A stretch of 64,000 nucleotides of DNA from Pseudomonas sp. LP_7_YM (GCF_004364435.1 NZ_SOCT01000005.1:1-64000), one strand, 5' to 3'; positions 1-8,779 are shown, counted from the stretch's first letter. Numbers and translations: made by a program. Notes: a model not told the origin generated them from the sequence alone.

Positions 1-91
1 TTGAAGCCTGCTCCTGCAAGCCGACTTCGGAAGGCCTACTTCCATCTTCGGTACAGCATCACAGGTCATACGACCTGTGTTCGTGACACAC
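1..91 (-). other. Possible 5' end of a group II intron inserted in the IS5 transposase
   Basis: On the minus strand the transposase homology (codons N-Q-Y plus one base) stops exactly before GTGTGTCACGAAC, which resembles the GUGYG start of bacterial group II introns. An 8-bp stem with a 4-base loop (CACAGGTC/GACCTGTG, plus strand 60-79) follows, plus further short pairings up to the window edge. Only about 90 bases are visible, so the reverse transcriptase and domain V cannot be checked. The alternative is the edge of another mobile element or a simple rearrangement junction. Confidence 0.3.
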
Positions 92-668
92 AGTATTGAT
101 TTCATTTCTTCGTCTGATGCATCTCGGGATCGCGTTTGCCGTCCTTGTTCTTGGTCGAACTCGGTGCGTGAATGATCGTCGCATCGACCACGGTGCCTTG
201 GCGCAGCATCAAACCACGATCACCCAAATAGCCGTTGATGACCTGCAAAATCCCGTCTGCCAACTCGTGTTTTTCCAACAAGGGCCGGAAGTTGAGAATG
301 GTGGTTTCATCGGGCATCCGATCCAGACTCAATCCCGCGAACTGGCGCAGGATTGTTGTTTCGTACAATGCTTCCTCCATCGCAGGATCGCTGTAGCCGA
401 ACCAGTTTTGCATCAGATGTACGCGCAGCACCGCCATTAACGGATAGGCGGGACGGCCACCTTCGCCCTTGGGGTAATGAGGCTCGATCAGATTGATCAA
501 TCCCTTCCAGGGCACGACCTGATCCATCTCAATCAGGAAATGCTCTTTACGGGTTTGCTTGCGTTTGCCAGCGTACTCGGCGTCGGCGAAGGTCATCTGC
601 TTCATCAGGCGTCTCGGCGGTTGAGATCAGGCATTCTGCCAAATTTGGAAGTCTTCTTCAGAGTTTCC
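92..668 (-). mobile_element. IS5-family element, 5' portion only
   Basis: This is the left part of an IS5-family insertion sequence read on the minus strand. The outer end is inferred at 668, where minus-strand TTAG (a YTAR-type IS5 target, plus-strand 669-672) is followed by GGAAACTCTGAAGAAG as the likely terminal repeat. The transposase starts 63 bases inside. Homology to the family stops at about 92, where unrelated sequence beginning GTGTGTCACG (minus strand) takes over. The right end of the element is therefore missing or lies beyond an insertion. The end assignment is inferred from the target motif and not from an alignment. Confidence 0.6.
102..605 (-). pseudogene. IS5-family transposase, truncated N-terminal half
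   Basis: The 167-residue product matches the first half of IS5-group transposases, which usually have about 320 residues. It contains the N-terminal DUF772-type region (GGRPAYPLMAVLRVHLMQNW) and the start of the catalytic DDE domain, with the first aspartate in GTVVDATII. After HQTKK the family normally continues with GNQ(Y/W)Y. Here the Gly codon reads TGA, followed by codons for N, Q and Y, after which homology ends at about position 92. The gene is thus broken twice, by a nonsense codon and by replacement of its 3' half. It cannot encode an active transposase by itself. Confidence 0.85.
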
Positions 669-714
669 CTAATAAAGAAATACCTCCTATTTTTTTGGAG
701 GGAAATAAGTGGGA

Positions 715-1083
715 TTAACTTGCGCATAATTGAATAAACAAAGCTAGCGATATTAAAAGAACAATCTGCGCGGTCCAGGGAATCGTAAGCAAGTATTTAA
801 GTTTTACAGGGAAGCTTTCGATCTCCTTTATATCCACTAAGCCCCTTTTTACTCCTAGACTTGGTATCCAGAGGTAAAAATAAATCATGTTGCAACGCAT
901 AGTTTTCCCCAGAAGCCCTGCGCTCGAAAAAACCCGTTTATTTTGCTCTACAAATAGACAGTTTGTAAGGCAATGTTCAAATTTCTCGGTATAGGCGTGA
1001 GCCACATAAAAAGAAATACACACCGTAATTACGGCGGATAAAATAATGATCGTCGCTATCAGCCCAGGATCCACGTCTGTCAT
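715..1083 (-). CDS. Small membrane protein, probable T6SS immunity protein
   Basis: A 122-residue protein with a strong hydrophobic helix near residues 8-30, a weaker one near 65-77, and a C-terminal one near 98-118. I recognise no family. Its start codon overlaps the stop of the effector gene (ATGA arrangement), so the two are translationally coupled. A small inner-membrane protein directly behind a pore-type effector is the usual place and shape of a cognate immunity protein, which would act in the inner membrane against self-intoxication. The function is inferred from position and topology only. The gene is noticeably AT-rich compared with the core genes further right, consistent with acquisition. 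Confidence 0.6.
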   Translation of the reverse strand: MTDVDPGLIATIIILSAVITVCISFYVAHAYTEKFEHCLTNCLFVEQNKRVFSSAGLLGKTMRCNMIYFYLWIPSLGVKRGLVDIKEIESFPVKLKYLLTIPWTAQIVLLISLALFIQLCAS

Positions 1084-2054
1084 GGGCTTGTCTGCCTGTA
1101 TAGATAGTCACCCATCATCTCACCGCCTTTAGTTCCCAGCGCACCTCCCGCCATACCTCCGGCAGCGCCTCCGATTACTGCGCATGCTAATGCAGCACCT
1201 CCGCCTGTGGGTATGCTTAATCCAACACATATTATTCCAGCAATACCACTACCGACCGTGCCACCTATCGCTCCGATACTCAAACTTCCCAGTAGCGAGC
1301 TACCCTCAACATATGTGGCTTTTTTGCACTCTTGTTCTCTGCCCAATGTGCAAGCTTTATGGATTGACAAACCGGTGGATGCCACATCCAAAGCCGTGCC
1401 TATGTAAGCCCCTCTCTTTGCTAATTTAGCGGCTTTAGCGACGCCAGAGACTTTATCTGCATATCCAGATATTTCACCCGTGTGCATGTAGCTAGATGTG
1501 GATATTCCCAAAAGCCTTTTAATTGAACCTTCGTTACGTAATCCCGAACCGTAAGATGCCATGTTTGATAGTTGTTTATCCAGTTTCAAGAAAAGGGCGG
1601 TTCGTTTTGCATAGAATGTGTCGCGGGCCGCCATAGAACCTGAGCCGAGGTGCTCCCTATGTAACTTTTCTATGTCATCGAGTGTGGTTTTGATTGCGTT
1701 CAGGTGCTTGTTCCATCCATCGGTTACAGCACCCACACCGATGGAGGCATTTGAAAGAAGACTTTGCAATAGCTCGAAGTTATCTAGAAAATAATCATCC
1801 GCGCCCGCGCCATTACTTAGCAAGTCCGTATGGACTTGGCTGGCTTTAGCCATCATGTAGGCTTCTTGACTGGTACAGGAGGGGGTAGAAGCATCACCTA
1901 CAATTACAAGCTCACCGGCGAGTACAACACCTCCTGCTATATGAGCATTAAGGATGTTGAATTTGGCTTTCGAATTTTTGGAAAGCGCGATATTTGCCTT
2001 CAGGGTTTCGAAGTTTTGCGTTTTGGAGTTGATGAAAGACTGAACTTCGGACAT
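1080..2054 (-). CDS. Putative Hcp-associated T6SS effector with glycine-zipper membrane domain
   Basis: A 324-residue protein encoded 9 bases behind hcp on the same strand and overlapping the putative immunity gene. The N-terminal part (about residues 35-75, with HIAGGVVLAGELVIVGD and a Cys-containing SCTSQEAYMM segment) looks like a delivery or Hcp-loading region. The middle is mostly helical. The last ~80 residues are Gly/Ala-rich with repeated GxxxG spacing (GSLSIGAIGGTVGSG, IGGAAGGMAGGALGTKGG), as in pore-forming or membrane-inserting toxins. There is no signal peptide, as expected for T6SS cargo. I cannot assign it to a named effector family, and no nuclease or peptidoglycan-hydrolase motif is visible. 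Membrane depolarisation of rival bacteria is an inference. Confidence 0.6.
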   Translation of the reverse strand: MSEVQSFINSKTQNFETLKANIALSKNSKAKFNILNAHIAGGVVLAGELVIVGDASTPSCTSQEAYMMAKASQVHTDLLSNGAGADDYFLDNFELLQSLLSNASIGVGAVTDGWNKHLNAIKTTLDDIEKLHREHLGSGSMAARDTFYAKRTALFLKLDKQLSNMASYGSGLRNEGSIKRLLGISTSSYMHTGEISGYADKVSGVAKAAKLAKRGAYIGTALDVASTGLSIHKACTLGREQECKKATYVEGSSLLGSLSIGAIGGTVGSGIAGIICVGLSIPTGGGAALACAVIGGAAGGMAGGALGTKGGEMMGDYLYRQTSP

Positions 2055-2063
2055 GTCATCGCC

Positions 2064-2552
2064 TCATGAATATTTTTTATTGCCGATCCGATCCCATCCG
2101 CCGGTTACGTTACCGCCCGCGAGACCATCGCTGCGTTTTTGCAAGGTGTATGTTGTTTTAATACGACCGTAGTTCAGTTGCACAATTTCGATTGGCACGC
2201 CTGAGCTAGCGCTTTGGGAATAGTCAGCTATAATGACTTCTTCAAGTACTACTTCATAATATTTGAGTCTTTCGGAGCTTGCTCGGCAGAGCACTAGTTT
2301 CACCTCTTTGAGGTGCTGACCTGCACAGCTAGCCTCCATCAGCTTGCAACTGGCGCTGTCAAGATATTTTGTGAAGGTGAAGTTGCTCATTGTAGTTCGA
2401 CCGGAGGACGCGCCTCCTGCCGAGCTGGCTGTTGCAGAAGTGCTTTGGCTAACGCCAAAGTTGTATCCAGTGATTTCGATCCATTTGCTGAACTTCTCGT
2501 CCAAAGCTTCGCCGGGAATTTCTGCGATCTGAATATAACCATCAAAAGCCAT
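2064..2552 (-). CDS. hcp: Hcp family type VI secretion tube protein
   Basis: A 162-residue Hcp-family protein, the normal length for the family. It starts MAFDGYIQIAEIPGEALDEKF, continues with a Ser/Ala-rich loop, then the MSNFTFTKYLDSASCKLMEASCAG segment typical of Hcp1 proteins, and ends in TYTLQK near the C terminus. Hcp hexamers stack into the inner tube fired by the T6SS and carry small effectors in their lumen. No baseplate, sheath or ClpV genes are present here, so this is an orphan hcp that must use an apparatus encoded elsewhere. The start is supported by AAGGAT about 9 bases upstream. It is the first gene of an hcp-effector-immunity operon. Confidence 0.9.
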   Translation of the reverse strand: MAFDGYIQIAEIPGEALDEKFSKWIEITGYNFGVSQSTSATASSAGGASSGRTTMSNFTFTKYLDSASCKLMEASCAGQHLKEVKLVLCRASSERLKYYEVVLEEVIIADYSQSASSGVPIEIVQLNYGRIKTTYTLQKRSDGLAGGNVTGGWDRIGNKKYS

Positions 2553-2700
2553 GTGTACCTATCCTTGGTAAGTAGTAAGCAAGTTAAATTCTGATATTAC
2601 GGACAACGTTTTTCTTTTTGGGTTCCGTAGGTCGGTGTCTATTTTCGTTCAATGAGCAATGGGAGATTATAGCGGGTTTCGGCGAAGGATTCGGCGATAT

Positions 2701-3027
2701 TGGGTACTGGCTCCCTAGAGCCGAGACTTCATAGCCATTTCTGGCAAATGGGTCGTCGAATGGCTCCCGATAAAGGTCGGTATCAAAGCAAACAGCGGAG
2801 AAACGCTTGGGCAACTTGCCAGGTTTGGAATGGGTATCGTGCGGCTGGGTGAATTTCTGGTCGATCCTGACATTAAAGCGGGCAGGGTCGTTCCGATTTT
2901 GCAGGACTTCAATCCTCACGACGCCGAAGAGGTGCACGCTGTTTTCGTCGCCGGATCAAACACGCCGGCCCGTGTGCGTGCCTTTGTCGACTTTCTGGCT
3001 GAACGACTTCGCGATCGCATGCAATAA
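2701..3027 (+). pseudogene. C-terminal remnant of a LysR-family regulator
   Basis: In one frame the region reads ...GKWVVEWLPIKVG then IKANSGETLGQLARFGMGIVRLGEF and ends at DFLAERLRDRMQ. This is the characteristic C-terminal end of the LysR effector-binding domain, including the P-RVRAFVDFL ending. An in-frame TAG lies at 2716 and nothing resembling the helix-turn-helix half is upstream. The open part from 2830 could encode 65 residues but has no DNA-binding domain. It is best read as a decaying gene left beside the T6SS/IS island. Confidence 0.75.
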
Positions 3028-3366
3028 ACGCTGCCCGTGGCCCACAACGTGATTCGCCGGGAGGTAAGCCAAGGCTGTAGTTCAAGATTTGAACGACCTG
3101 AATGATCTTGGCGATTGAGCTAGAGGACACTGCGCATTCCATTGTGAAAGAACTCGCTTCATCCCTATACCTTCATACAAATAGACGAAATTCGCCAAGC
3201 TCACAGCCGTTGGTGGATGAGCAGGTTGTTCAAGTGGTCCCCTGCTGGGGTAAGTCGGAGGCCTGATTTTTTGCTATCTCTACGCGCAGGTTACCCAGAT
3301 CTGAAGACAGTGGTACTTCACTGCGCCGTAACGGATCATCGACGTTTCATCCTTGATTCATGGTGT
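3028..3366. other. Intergenic, no gene seen
   Basis: About 340 bases between the LysR remnant and the VOC gene. Short open frames exist on both strands but none has a convincing ribosome site or recognisable product. It may contain decayed sequence from the same degraded locus. Confidence 0.5.
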
Positions 3367-3780
3367 TTAATAGATCGGCCAGCAACCGGGGGTCAGCAGT
3401 TCGATCAGGTTTTCATCCGGGTCCCGGAAGTAAATGCTCGAGCCCCCCTTGGGCCATTCTGTCCGGCCCTCAATGGCCACGCCCGCCTGTGCAAGACGCT
3501 CGGTCCACGGGCCCATGTCTTTGGCATCAATGGCAAAGCACACATGAATCCGGCCATGGGCATCGTGAGGCGGAATTTCTCCGCCACTCAGGTGCTTGGT
3601 TTGCACAGACGCACCTCGCTTGAAAAGCAGCAAAGTGTTCAGTCCGCCGACGTTGAGCGCGACAAGCACGTTGCTCTCGACCATGACTCCCAGGTCGAGA
3701 GTTCCGTGGTAAAAATCCTTAGCTTCTTTAAGATCTTTCACATAGAGCGCCGTCTCGATGATCCTGTTTAATCGTGGCAT
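3367..3780 (-). CDS. VOC (glyoxalase/bleomycin resistance) family protein
   Basis: A 137-residue single-domain vicinal-oxygen-chelate protein. It has the paired beta-alpha-beta-beta-beta modules of the fold: IETALYVKDLKEAKDFYHG at the N terminus and HVCFAIDAKDMGPWTERL with YFRDPDENLIELLTP at the C terminus. The candidate metal or substrate residues are the His in RIHVCF and the Glu in NLIELL. The exact reaction (dioxygenase, lyase or binding protein) cannot be told from sequence. The ATG at 3780 (MPRLNRIIET) is preferred over the longer open frame because homology begins there and GGAGAG lies upstream. A LysR gene is divergent 52 bases away and is its likely regulator. Confidence 0.85.
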   Translation of the reverse strand: MPRLNRIIETALYVKDLKEAKDFYHGTLDLGVMVESNVLVALNVGGLNTLLLFKRGASVQTKHLSGGEIPPHDAHGRIHVCFAIDAKDMGPWTERLAQAGVAIEGRTEWPKGGSSIYFRDPDENLIELLTPGCWPIY

Positions 3781-3832
3781 GCATCGCTCTCCTCGTTTGC
3801 GATAGGGAAATTCGTGGTTTGGAAGGCCAAGG

Positions 3833-4756
3833 ATGGTGAATGTCTTGTTGCGCAATATCGATTTGAACCTGCTGGTGGTTCTGGACGCGCTGCTTACCGA
3901 AAAGCATGTGACAAGGACTGGAGAGCGGCTGCATTTAAGCCAGCCTGCTATCAGCCATTCCCTGAGTAAGCTGCGCAGCCTTCTCGACGATCCCATCCTC
4001 ATCAGGAAGGGTAATGACGTTCACCTGAGCGCGCTGGCGCTCAACCTCCAGGCACCTCTCAAGGCTGTGCTCAGCCATATCGAAACGTTGTTCGGGGGGA
4101 CCATCGCCTTCGAGCCAGCCACTTCTCAGCGTACGTTCAACCTGGCGATGTCCGACTATGGCGCGGCTATCGTGCTGCCCCGCCTGCTGGTGCGTATTCG
4201 CAAGACGGCGCCCAATACAACGGTCGTCGTGACTCAGGGCAGCCGCCCTGCCATGCTCGAGCAGGTGACGCAGGGCAAGATCGATCTGGCTCTGGGGGTT
4301 TTCCCTAATCTGCCTGCCGATATCGCACAGGCCACGATGTTCGAAGAGACGTTTTCCTGCCTGCTTGACCGTAGCACCTTGCCGTCCAGCGGCATTCTTG
4401 ACCTGGACAGCTATCTGCTGCGGCCGCACATTCTGGTGTCCATGGATGGCAGCATTGGCGAGGTTGATAACCTGCTCAGGGCCCAGGGTCTGAGTCGGCG
4501 CATAGCGGTCAGCGTGCCCCATTGGCGCACGGCGCCAAGCATGATCAGCCATACCGACCTTATCCTGACGGTGGCCACGCGAACCTTGGATGAAGCAGAA
4601 ATCGACGACTCCCTGATCAAACTCAGCCCACCCCTGGATATTCCTCCTTTTCCGTTCGTGCAGATCTGGCACCACCGGTTTAATGAGGATCCTGCTCATA
4701 AATGGCTGCGTGATCAGGTCAGTGAAGTGGCTTCTCACCGGGACACCTCTGAATAA
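3833..4756 (+). CDS. LysR-family transcriptional regulator
   Basis: A 307-residue LysR regulator. The N-terminal winged helix-turn-helix (about residues 8-65) carries DLNLLVVLDALLTEKHVTRTG and LHLSQPAISHSLSKLR, which is the NodD/LinR-like subgroup signature. A periplasmic-binding-protein-like effector domain follows. It is transcribed divergently from the VOC gene, the classical arrangement in which a LysR protein binds the shared 52-base intergenic region and controls the neighbour and itself. The effector is unknown. Confidence 0.88.
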   Translation: MVNVLLRNIDLNLLVVLDALLTEKHVTRTGERLHLSQPAISHSLSKLRSLLDDPILIRKGNDVHLSALALNLQAPLKAVLSHIETLFGGTIAFEPATSQRTFNLAMSDYGAAIVLPRLLVRIRKTAPNTTVVVTQGSRPAMLEQVTQGKIDLALGVFPNLPADIAQATMFEETFSCLLDRSTLPSSGILDLDSYLLRPHILVSMDGSIGEVDNLLRAQGLSRRIAVSVPHWRTAPSMISHTDLILTVATRTLDEAEIDDSLIKLSPPLDIPPFPFVQIWHHRFNEDPAHKWLRDQVSEVASHRDTSE

Positions 4757-5010
4757 GACGTATGCATGTGTGCTCTTTCTTAACGTGTACGTAGTTAATG
4801 CATGCCTGGCCAATTCTTAGTTCTAATACGCGGTATTACTGTGAATTATCATGGTGAATGTATGCATGTCACCCATGGCGGTGCCGGAGCCGGGCTCGGT
4901 CATCCCTGAGTCAGGTATTGGGCAATTTGTGTACAAGGCGAGATGAATAGAAGCGCTAACCGGTGGCTCCTTGAACTCAGTGGCGAGTTTCAAGGAAGCA
5001 CGGGCTGTAA

Positions 5011-5029
5011 GAAGGCTAATTTAGCCTTC
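5011..5029. other. Perfect hairpin spanning the acvB-like stop codon
   Basis: GAAGGCTAA and TTAGCCTTC form a 9-bp stem with a single central base. The TAA stop of the minus-strand gene is part of the stem. No clear T-run follows on either side, so it is only a weak terminator candidate. Confidence 0.45.
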
Positions 5030-6355
5030 CGAGGATCTTCTGATGAAGTCGATCAGGTGTGTGGATACCGTATCGTAATCATCGTTGAAATGGTGGTTAC
5101 CCGGTATTCCGAGGGCTTTGCCGACGACCCTGGTATCCGTGCAGCCGCTTTTGTGCGCCTCGTCGGTACCATAAACACAAAACACTTTATCGGCTGGCAA
5201 CTGCGCCATTTCCGGGGCCGTCAGGTATTTCCCGGCGTCTTTGCCGATCATCCCTTCAATGCGGATTTCAAAGTTGGCACTGCGGGCGAAGGACAACAGC
5301 ATAATGCTGGTGATATCAGCCTGATCAGTGGCCGGCAGTCGATTGTATAGCGCAGGCAGGATATCGGCGCCAAAGGAGTAGCCGGCGATAACAAAGTGCT
5401 TGATCCCCCAGACCTGACGATAGTGCTCCATCAGTTCAGACAATTCTGCTGCACTTTTTTCCGGGCTTTTGAAGTCCCAATAGTAGTCAAGGGCATCCAC
5501 GCCAACGACTGAAATCCCGATGTCCGCCATGCGTTCGGAGACGTGCTTGTCCAGCCCGCGCCAGCCACCATCTCCCGAGTAGAAGATGGTCAGCGTGTCG
5601 CTGTAATTAGCGGCAGGCAGCTCTATCAACGGCAGCTTGTTAAGCATATTCAGTTCAGGGATGTTCAGGATCTCGTGACGCAAATAGGTTTCCAGCTCTT
5701 CGGAAATCAGCGTTCTTGGTGTGATCGGAGTCGTGACGTCGGTGGCGACTCCGTTTTCCCAAACGGTCAGTTTGTTTGACGTGATGTTGTGCCACGTTCC
5801 TTTGGAGGGCAGTACGGTGGCGGGCCCGGCGCAGACGTCCCTGGCAGGTGCGCCAATACCGTCAGTCGTCAACGAGACAGCAATTGCCTGCTCGTTGTTT
5901 TGCAAGGACAGCCAGCGTTGCGCCAGGATCGCCTCCTGATCCAGACCCACGACGATATCGGCTGAGGGCGCAAACCGTCGCAGCGATTCATCGAACAATC
6001 GAAGTGCCTGCAGGCAATCTGCGGTGGGGAGTTCGACTTTAAGGATGGTGGCCGACGCATCGAAGCTCAGCTTGCGCAAACGCTTGGTGCCAAGATCGTT
6101 GTTGATGGGAACGGCAATGACAATGGTCTTCTTCGAATGGTTGGGCACGAACAGCGTCAATGTCGATGAGCCGCCGAGGTCGTGGGTCTGAACGGTGGGA
6201 AGCAAGCGCGGCAGCATAGCCCTGCGTGCCTTGCGTTCGCCCACGGAATGAGAGTGCAGGATAAAGGCAGCCATCAAGGCCAGGACAAGTCCAATCACCG
6301 ATACTAAAGATATTCTGCTTTTGAGGCGACGGCGCAGGGTTTGAGTTGTTTTCAT
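5021..6355 (-). CDS. AcvB/VirJ family periplasmic hydrolase
   Basis: A 444-residue protein of the AcvB/VirJ family. The N-terminal ~35 residues contain one hydrophobic segment (signal anchor or signal peptide). The C-terminal half is an alpha/beta-hydrolase with the family motif FYSGDGGWRGLD and the nucleophile elbow GYSFGAD (Ser within it). A late His in GNHHF is a catalytic-triad candidate. In Agrobacterium AcvB hydrolyses lysyl-phosphatidylglycerol in the periplasm and is usually linked with the synthase LpiA/MprF; no such synthase is adjacent here. The stop codon lies inside a perfect 9-bp palindrome (5011-5029). It is separated from the upstream monooxygenase gene by a strong terminator, so it probably has its own promoter. 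Confidence 0.8.
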   Translation of the reverse strand: MKTTQTLRRRLKSRISLVSVIGLVLALMAAFILHSHSVGERKARRAMLPRLLPTVQTHDLGGSSTLTLFVPNHSKKTIVIAVPINNDLGTKRLRKLSFDASATILKVELPTADCLQALRLFDESLRRFAPSADIVVGLDQEAILAQRWLSLQNNEQAIAVSLTTDGIGAPARDVCAGPATVLPSKGTWHNITSNKLTVWENGVATDVTTPITPRTLISEELETYLRHEILNIPELNMLNKLPLIELPAANYSDTLTIFYSGDGGWRGLDKHVSERMADIGISVVGVDALDYYWDFKSPEKSAAELSELMEHYRQVWGIKHFVIAGYSFGADILPALYNRLPATDQADITSIMLLSFARSANFEIRIEGMIGKDAGKYLTAPEMAQLPADKVFCVYGTDEAHKSGCTDTRVVGKALGIPGNHHFNDDYDTVSTHLIDFIRRSSEG

Positions 6356-6456
6356 CGTTCGGATCGTGATTTCAATAGGCTTTCAACGTTGCGGCCACTG
6401 TATCGCCAGCAAGCTGTCTGGAGCCTGATACAAACTTTATAATTCCCGGATAAAAG

Positions 6457-6480
6457 AAACCCACGCAAAGGTGGGTTTTT
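6457..6480 (-). terminator. Rho-independent terminator after the flavin monooxygenase gene
   Basis: On the minus strand an AACCCAC stem pairs with GTGGGTT around a CTTTGC-type loop, flanked by A-run and T-rich sequence on both sides. It sits 29 bases beyond the stop of the 6509-7882 gene and before the acvB-like gene, separating the two transcription units. Confidence 0.8.
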
Positions 6481-6508
6481 GGGGGGCAGCTGCCTGTGGG
6501 TAAAAGGT

Positions 6509-7882
6509 TCAGGTGAAGCGGAACGTAGCTCCATAAGCCGATGCCGGTAAACGGTCACAGCCTTCACTGTTCAGGCGCGAGCGCAACGTTCCGCTCTGCG
6601 GTGCGGTGCGGTAGAGCCCGCGCTTTTGCAGGGCAGGTATGACCTTTTCGACGAAATCGTCGAGCGATCCGGGGCTGATCAACTGATTCAGCATGTAGCC
6701 GCTGGTGCCGGAAATACGCGCATGCTCTTCGATCTTCCCGGCGATCTGTTCAGGCGTACCGACCAGGATAAGGTCGCTTCCTCGCGTCACGTTGGCGAAG
6801 CGCTGTTTGACCTCACCGGCCGTCAGCGGTATGCCGCTGCCATCGGGTTTCATGACGTAGGAGGTCATGCCCTCGGTATGGGTGGATAACGGCTCGTTAT
6901 CGGCATAGCGGCTGATATCGATCCCGGTGTCGCCTGCGTAGCTGACCAGCTGTGCTTGCAGATGATAGTTGCTCTGCAGCGCCTCATATTTCTGTTGAGC
7001 TTCGAGGGCAGTTGCCCCGGTGACCACCCGCAGCACGGTCAGGGACTTTACGTCCCGGCGCTGACGTCCGCGCGCCTCGGCCTGAGCCCAGATGTCTTCC
7101 AGACCCTGGCGGATGTCCAGCGGATTGGATTTAGCGATGAAGACCAACTCCGCGTGCTTGGCTGCAAATTGCCGACCTCGCTCGGACCAGCCTGCCTGAA
7201 TCAGCAGCGGTGTACGTTGCGGCGACGGGGCGCTGAGATGCGGCCCGGCCACCCGGTAATGCTCGCCTGCATGAGCGATGGGGCGTACGCGCGCACCGTT
7301 GGCGTAGGTCAGCCCCGGTTTGTCCGCCAACACGGCATCATCTGCCCAACTGCCCTCCCACAGCTTGTAGGCAACATCGAGAAATTCCTCGGCACGCTCA
7401 TAGCGGTCGTCGTGCCGGATCATCTGTTCCAGCCCGAAATTGCGTGCTGCACTGGAGAGGTACGAAGTCACGATGTTCCAGCCAATGCGGCCATTGGACA
7501 GGTGGTCCAGCGTGCTGAAACGCCTGGCGTGGCTGAAGGGGTGTTCATACGTCGTGGTGACGGTTACCCCAAACGCGAGCCTTTCGGTGAGCGCCACCAA
7601 TGCGGGGATGATGGTTAGCGGATCGTTGGCGGGGGCTTCGACGGCCCATTTGAGGGCCATGGCTTCGGAGCCACCGTAGACGTCATAAAAGCCCAGAACG
7701 TCGCCGAAAAACATGATATCGAGGTTGGCTTCTTCGGCCGTTCGGGCAAGGTTCGACCAGTAACGCAGGGTGTTGATGCCCAGACGCTCGTCTGCCGGGT
7801 GCGTCCATAAACTCGGCGCGCCTCCGCAGCCGACGCTGGCTTGCTCGTAAAGCCCGAACAACAGCGGTTGAGGATCAGACAT
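6509..7882 (-). CDS. FMN-dependent monooxygenase, NtaA/SnaA/DszA type (LLM class)
   Basis: A 457-residue luciferase-like flavin monooxygenase. Recognisable parts are the N-terminal substrate-side strand with NTLRYWSNLARTAEEANLD, the family sequence LTERLAFGVTVTTTYEHPFSHARRFSTLDHLSNGRIGWNIVTS, and IQAGWSERGRQFAAKHAELVF. Such enzymes use reduced FMN from a separate reductase to oxidise sulfur compounds, aminopolycarboxylates and related molecules; none can be named here. The start has AAGGAA 6 bases upstream. It lies 63 bases behind the permease gene, as the third gene of a receptor-permease-monooxygenase operon, so its substrate is probably what that transporter imports. No flavin reductase is adjacent. 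Confidence 0.87.
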   Translation of the reverse strand: MSDPQPLLFGLYEQASVGCGGAPSLWTHPADERLGINTLRYWSNLARTAEEANLDIMFFGDVLGFYDVYGGSEAMALKWAVEAPANDPLTIIPALVALTERLAFGVTVTTTYEHPFSHARRFSTLDHLSNGRIGWNIVTSYLSSAARNFGLEQMIRHDDRYERAEEFLDVAYKLWEGSWADDAVLADKPGLTYANGARVRPIAHAGEHYRVAGPHLSAPSPQRTPLLIQAGWSERGRQFAAKHAELVFIAKSNPLDIRQGLEDIWAQAEARGRQRRDVKSLTVLRVVTGATALEAQQKYEALQSNYHLQAQLVSYAGDTGIDISRYADNEPLSTHTEGMTSYVMKPDGSGIPLTAGEVKQRFANVTRGSDLILVGTPEQIAGKIEEHARISGTSGYMLNQLISPGSLDDFVEKVIPALQKRGLYRTAPQSGTLRSRLNSEGCDRLPASAYGATFRFT

Positions 7883-7945
7883 GGGGTTTCCTTGAGGTAA
7901 TGGCCGATCAGGTCGGCGCCGTAGCGTCCCCGGCCTGTGCGGTTG

Positions 7946-8779
7946 CTAGCGTTGATTAACGTAGGCCTTGCCGTACACCCGCTCCAGCCGCGCCTGAATC
8001 AATTCAAGCCCCAGCGACAGCAGCCAGTAAATGAGTGCGGCCGTGGTCAGCATTTCGATGTAGCGGTAGGACGAACGCCCGTAGGACTGAGCCAGAAACA
8101 TCACTTCCCATACCCCCATGACCGAGACCAGCGAAGAGTCCTTGAGCATGGAAATGAACTGGCTGGAAGTGGGAGGAATGATCGTGCGCATGGCCTGGGG
8201 CACGATCACTTGCCAGAACGTCACTGAAGGGCGCATGCCCAGCGCGGCGGCAGCGTCACGCTGGCCCTGTGCAACGCCGATGATTCCTGCCCGGAAAATC
8301 TCGCTCAGGTAGGCGCCGTAGTTCAGTGAAAGCGCGATGATCCCGGCACTGACAGCCCCCGGAACGATGCCGATCTGCGGCAGACCCAGATAGATCATCA
8401 GGATCTGGATCAACAGCGGCGTGCCCCGAAAGAACGAGGTGTAGAACGTCGCCACGCCCACCGCAACGGCACTGCTCGACAGCCTGGCCAGAGCGGTCGC
8501 AAAACCCAGTGCCATCGAACAGAAGATCGAACAGACACACAGGAACAGCGTCAGCGCAGCGCCCTGAAGAAAACCGTTGGGCGACAGGCGCAGCCCGATC
8601 AGGTACTGCCATTTATCCGCGACGATGGCGAGTTTGAGGTCCAGGCTCAGGAACAGCGCAACGAACAGCCCAAGCATTGCGGCCCAGGTCAGCCACAGCC
8701 TCACTCGAAACGAAAGCACATGTCGTTTGACTGCTGGAGCACGTACGGGCTGAGATGGTGGAGGCAGGAAAGAGGTCAT
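7946..8779 (-). CDS. Amino-acid-type ABC transporter permease
   Basis: A 277-residue inner-membrane permease of the His/Gln/Arg/opine type (HisM/GlnP-like). It has a 30-residue N-terminal extension, several hydrophobic segments, and the EAA loop with GQRDAAAALGMRPSVTFWQVIVPQAMR that docks the ATPase. The ATG at 8779 (MTSFLPPP) overlaps the stop of the binding-protein gene by four bases, which fixes the start. No ATP-binding subunit is encoded nearby, so one must be borrowed from another locus. Confidence 0.9.
   Translation of the reverse strand: MTSFLPPPSQPVRAPAVKRHVLSFRVRLWLTWAAMLGLFVALFLSLDLKLAIVADKWQYLIGLRLSPNGFLQGAALTLFLCVCSIFCSMALGFATALARLSSSAVAVGVATFYTSFFRGTPLLIQILMIYLGLPQIGIVPGAVSAGIIALSLNYGAYLSEIFRAGIIGVAQGQRDAAAALGMRPSVTFWQVIVPQAMRTIIPPTSSQFISMLKDSSLVSVMGVWEVMFLAQSYGRSSYRYIEMLTTAALIYWLLSLGLELIQARLERVYGKAYVNQR

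Noticed and set aside
2584..2937. Minus-strand frame upstream of hcp
   Set aside because: It covers the hcp promoter and the LysR remnant in antisense; no homology or ribosome site.
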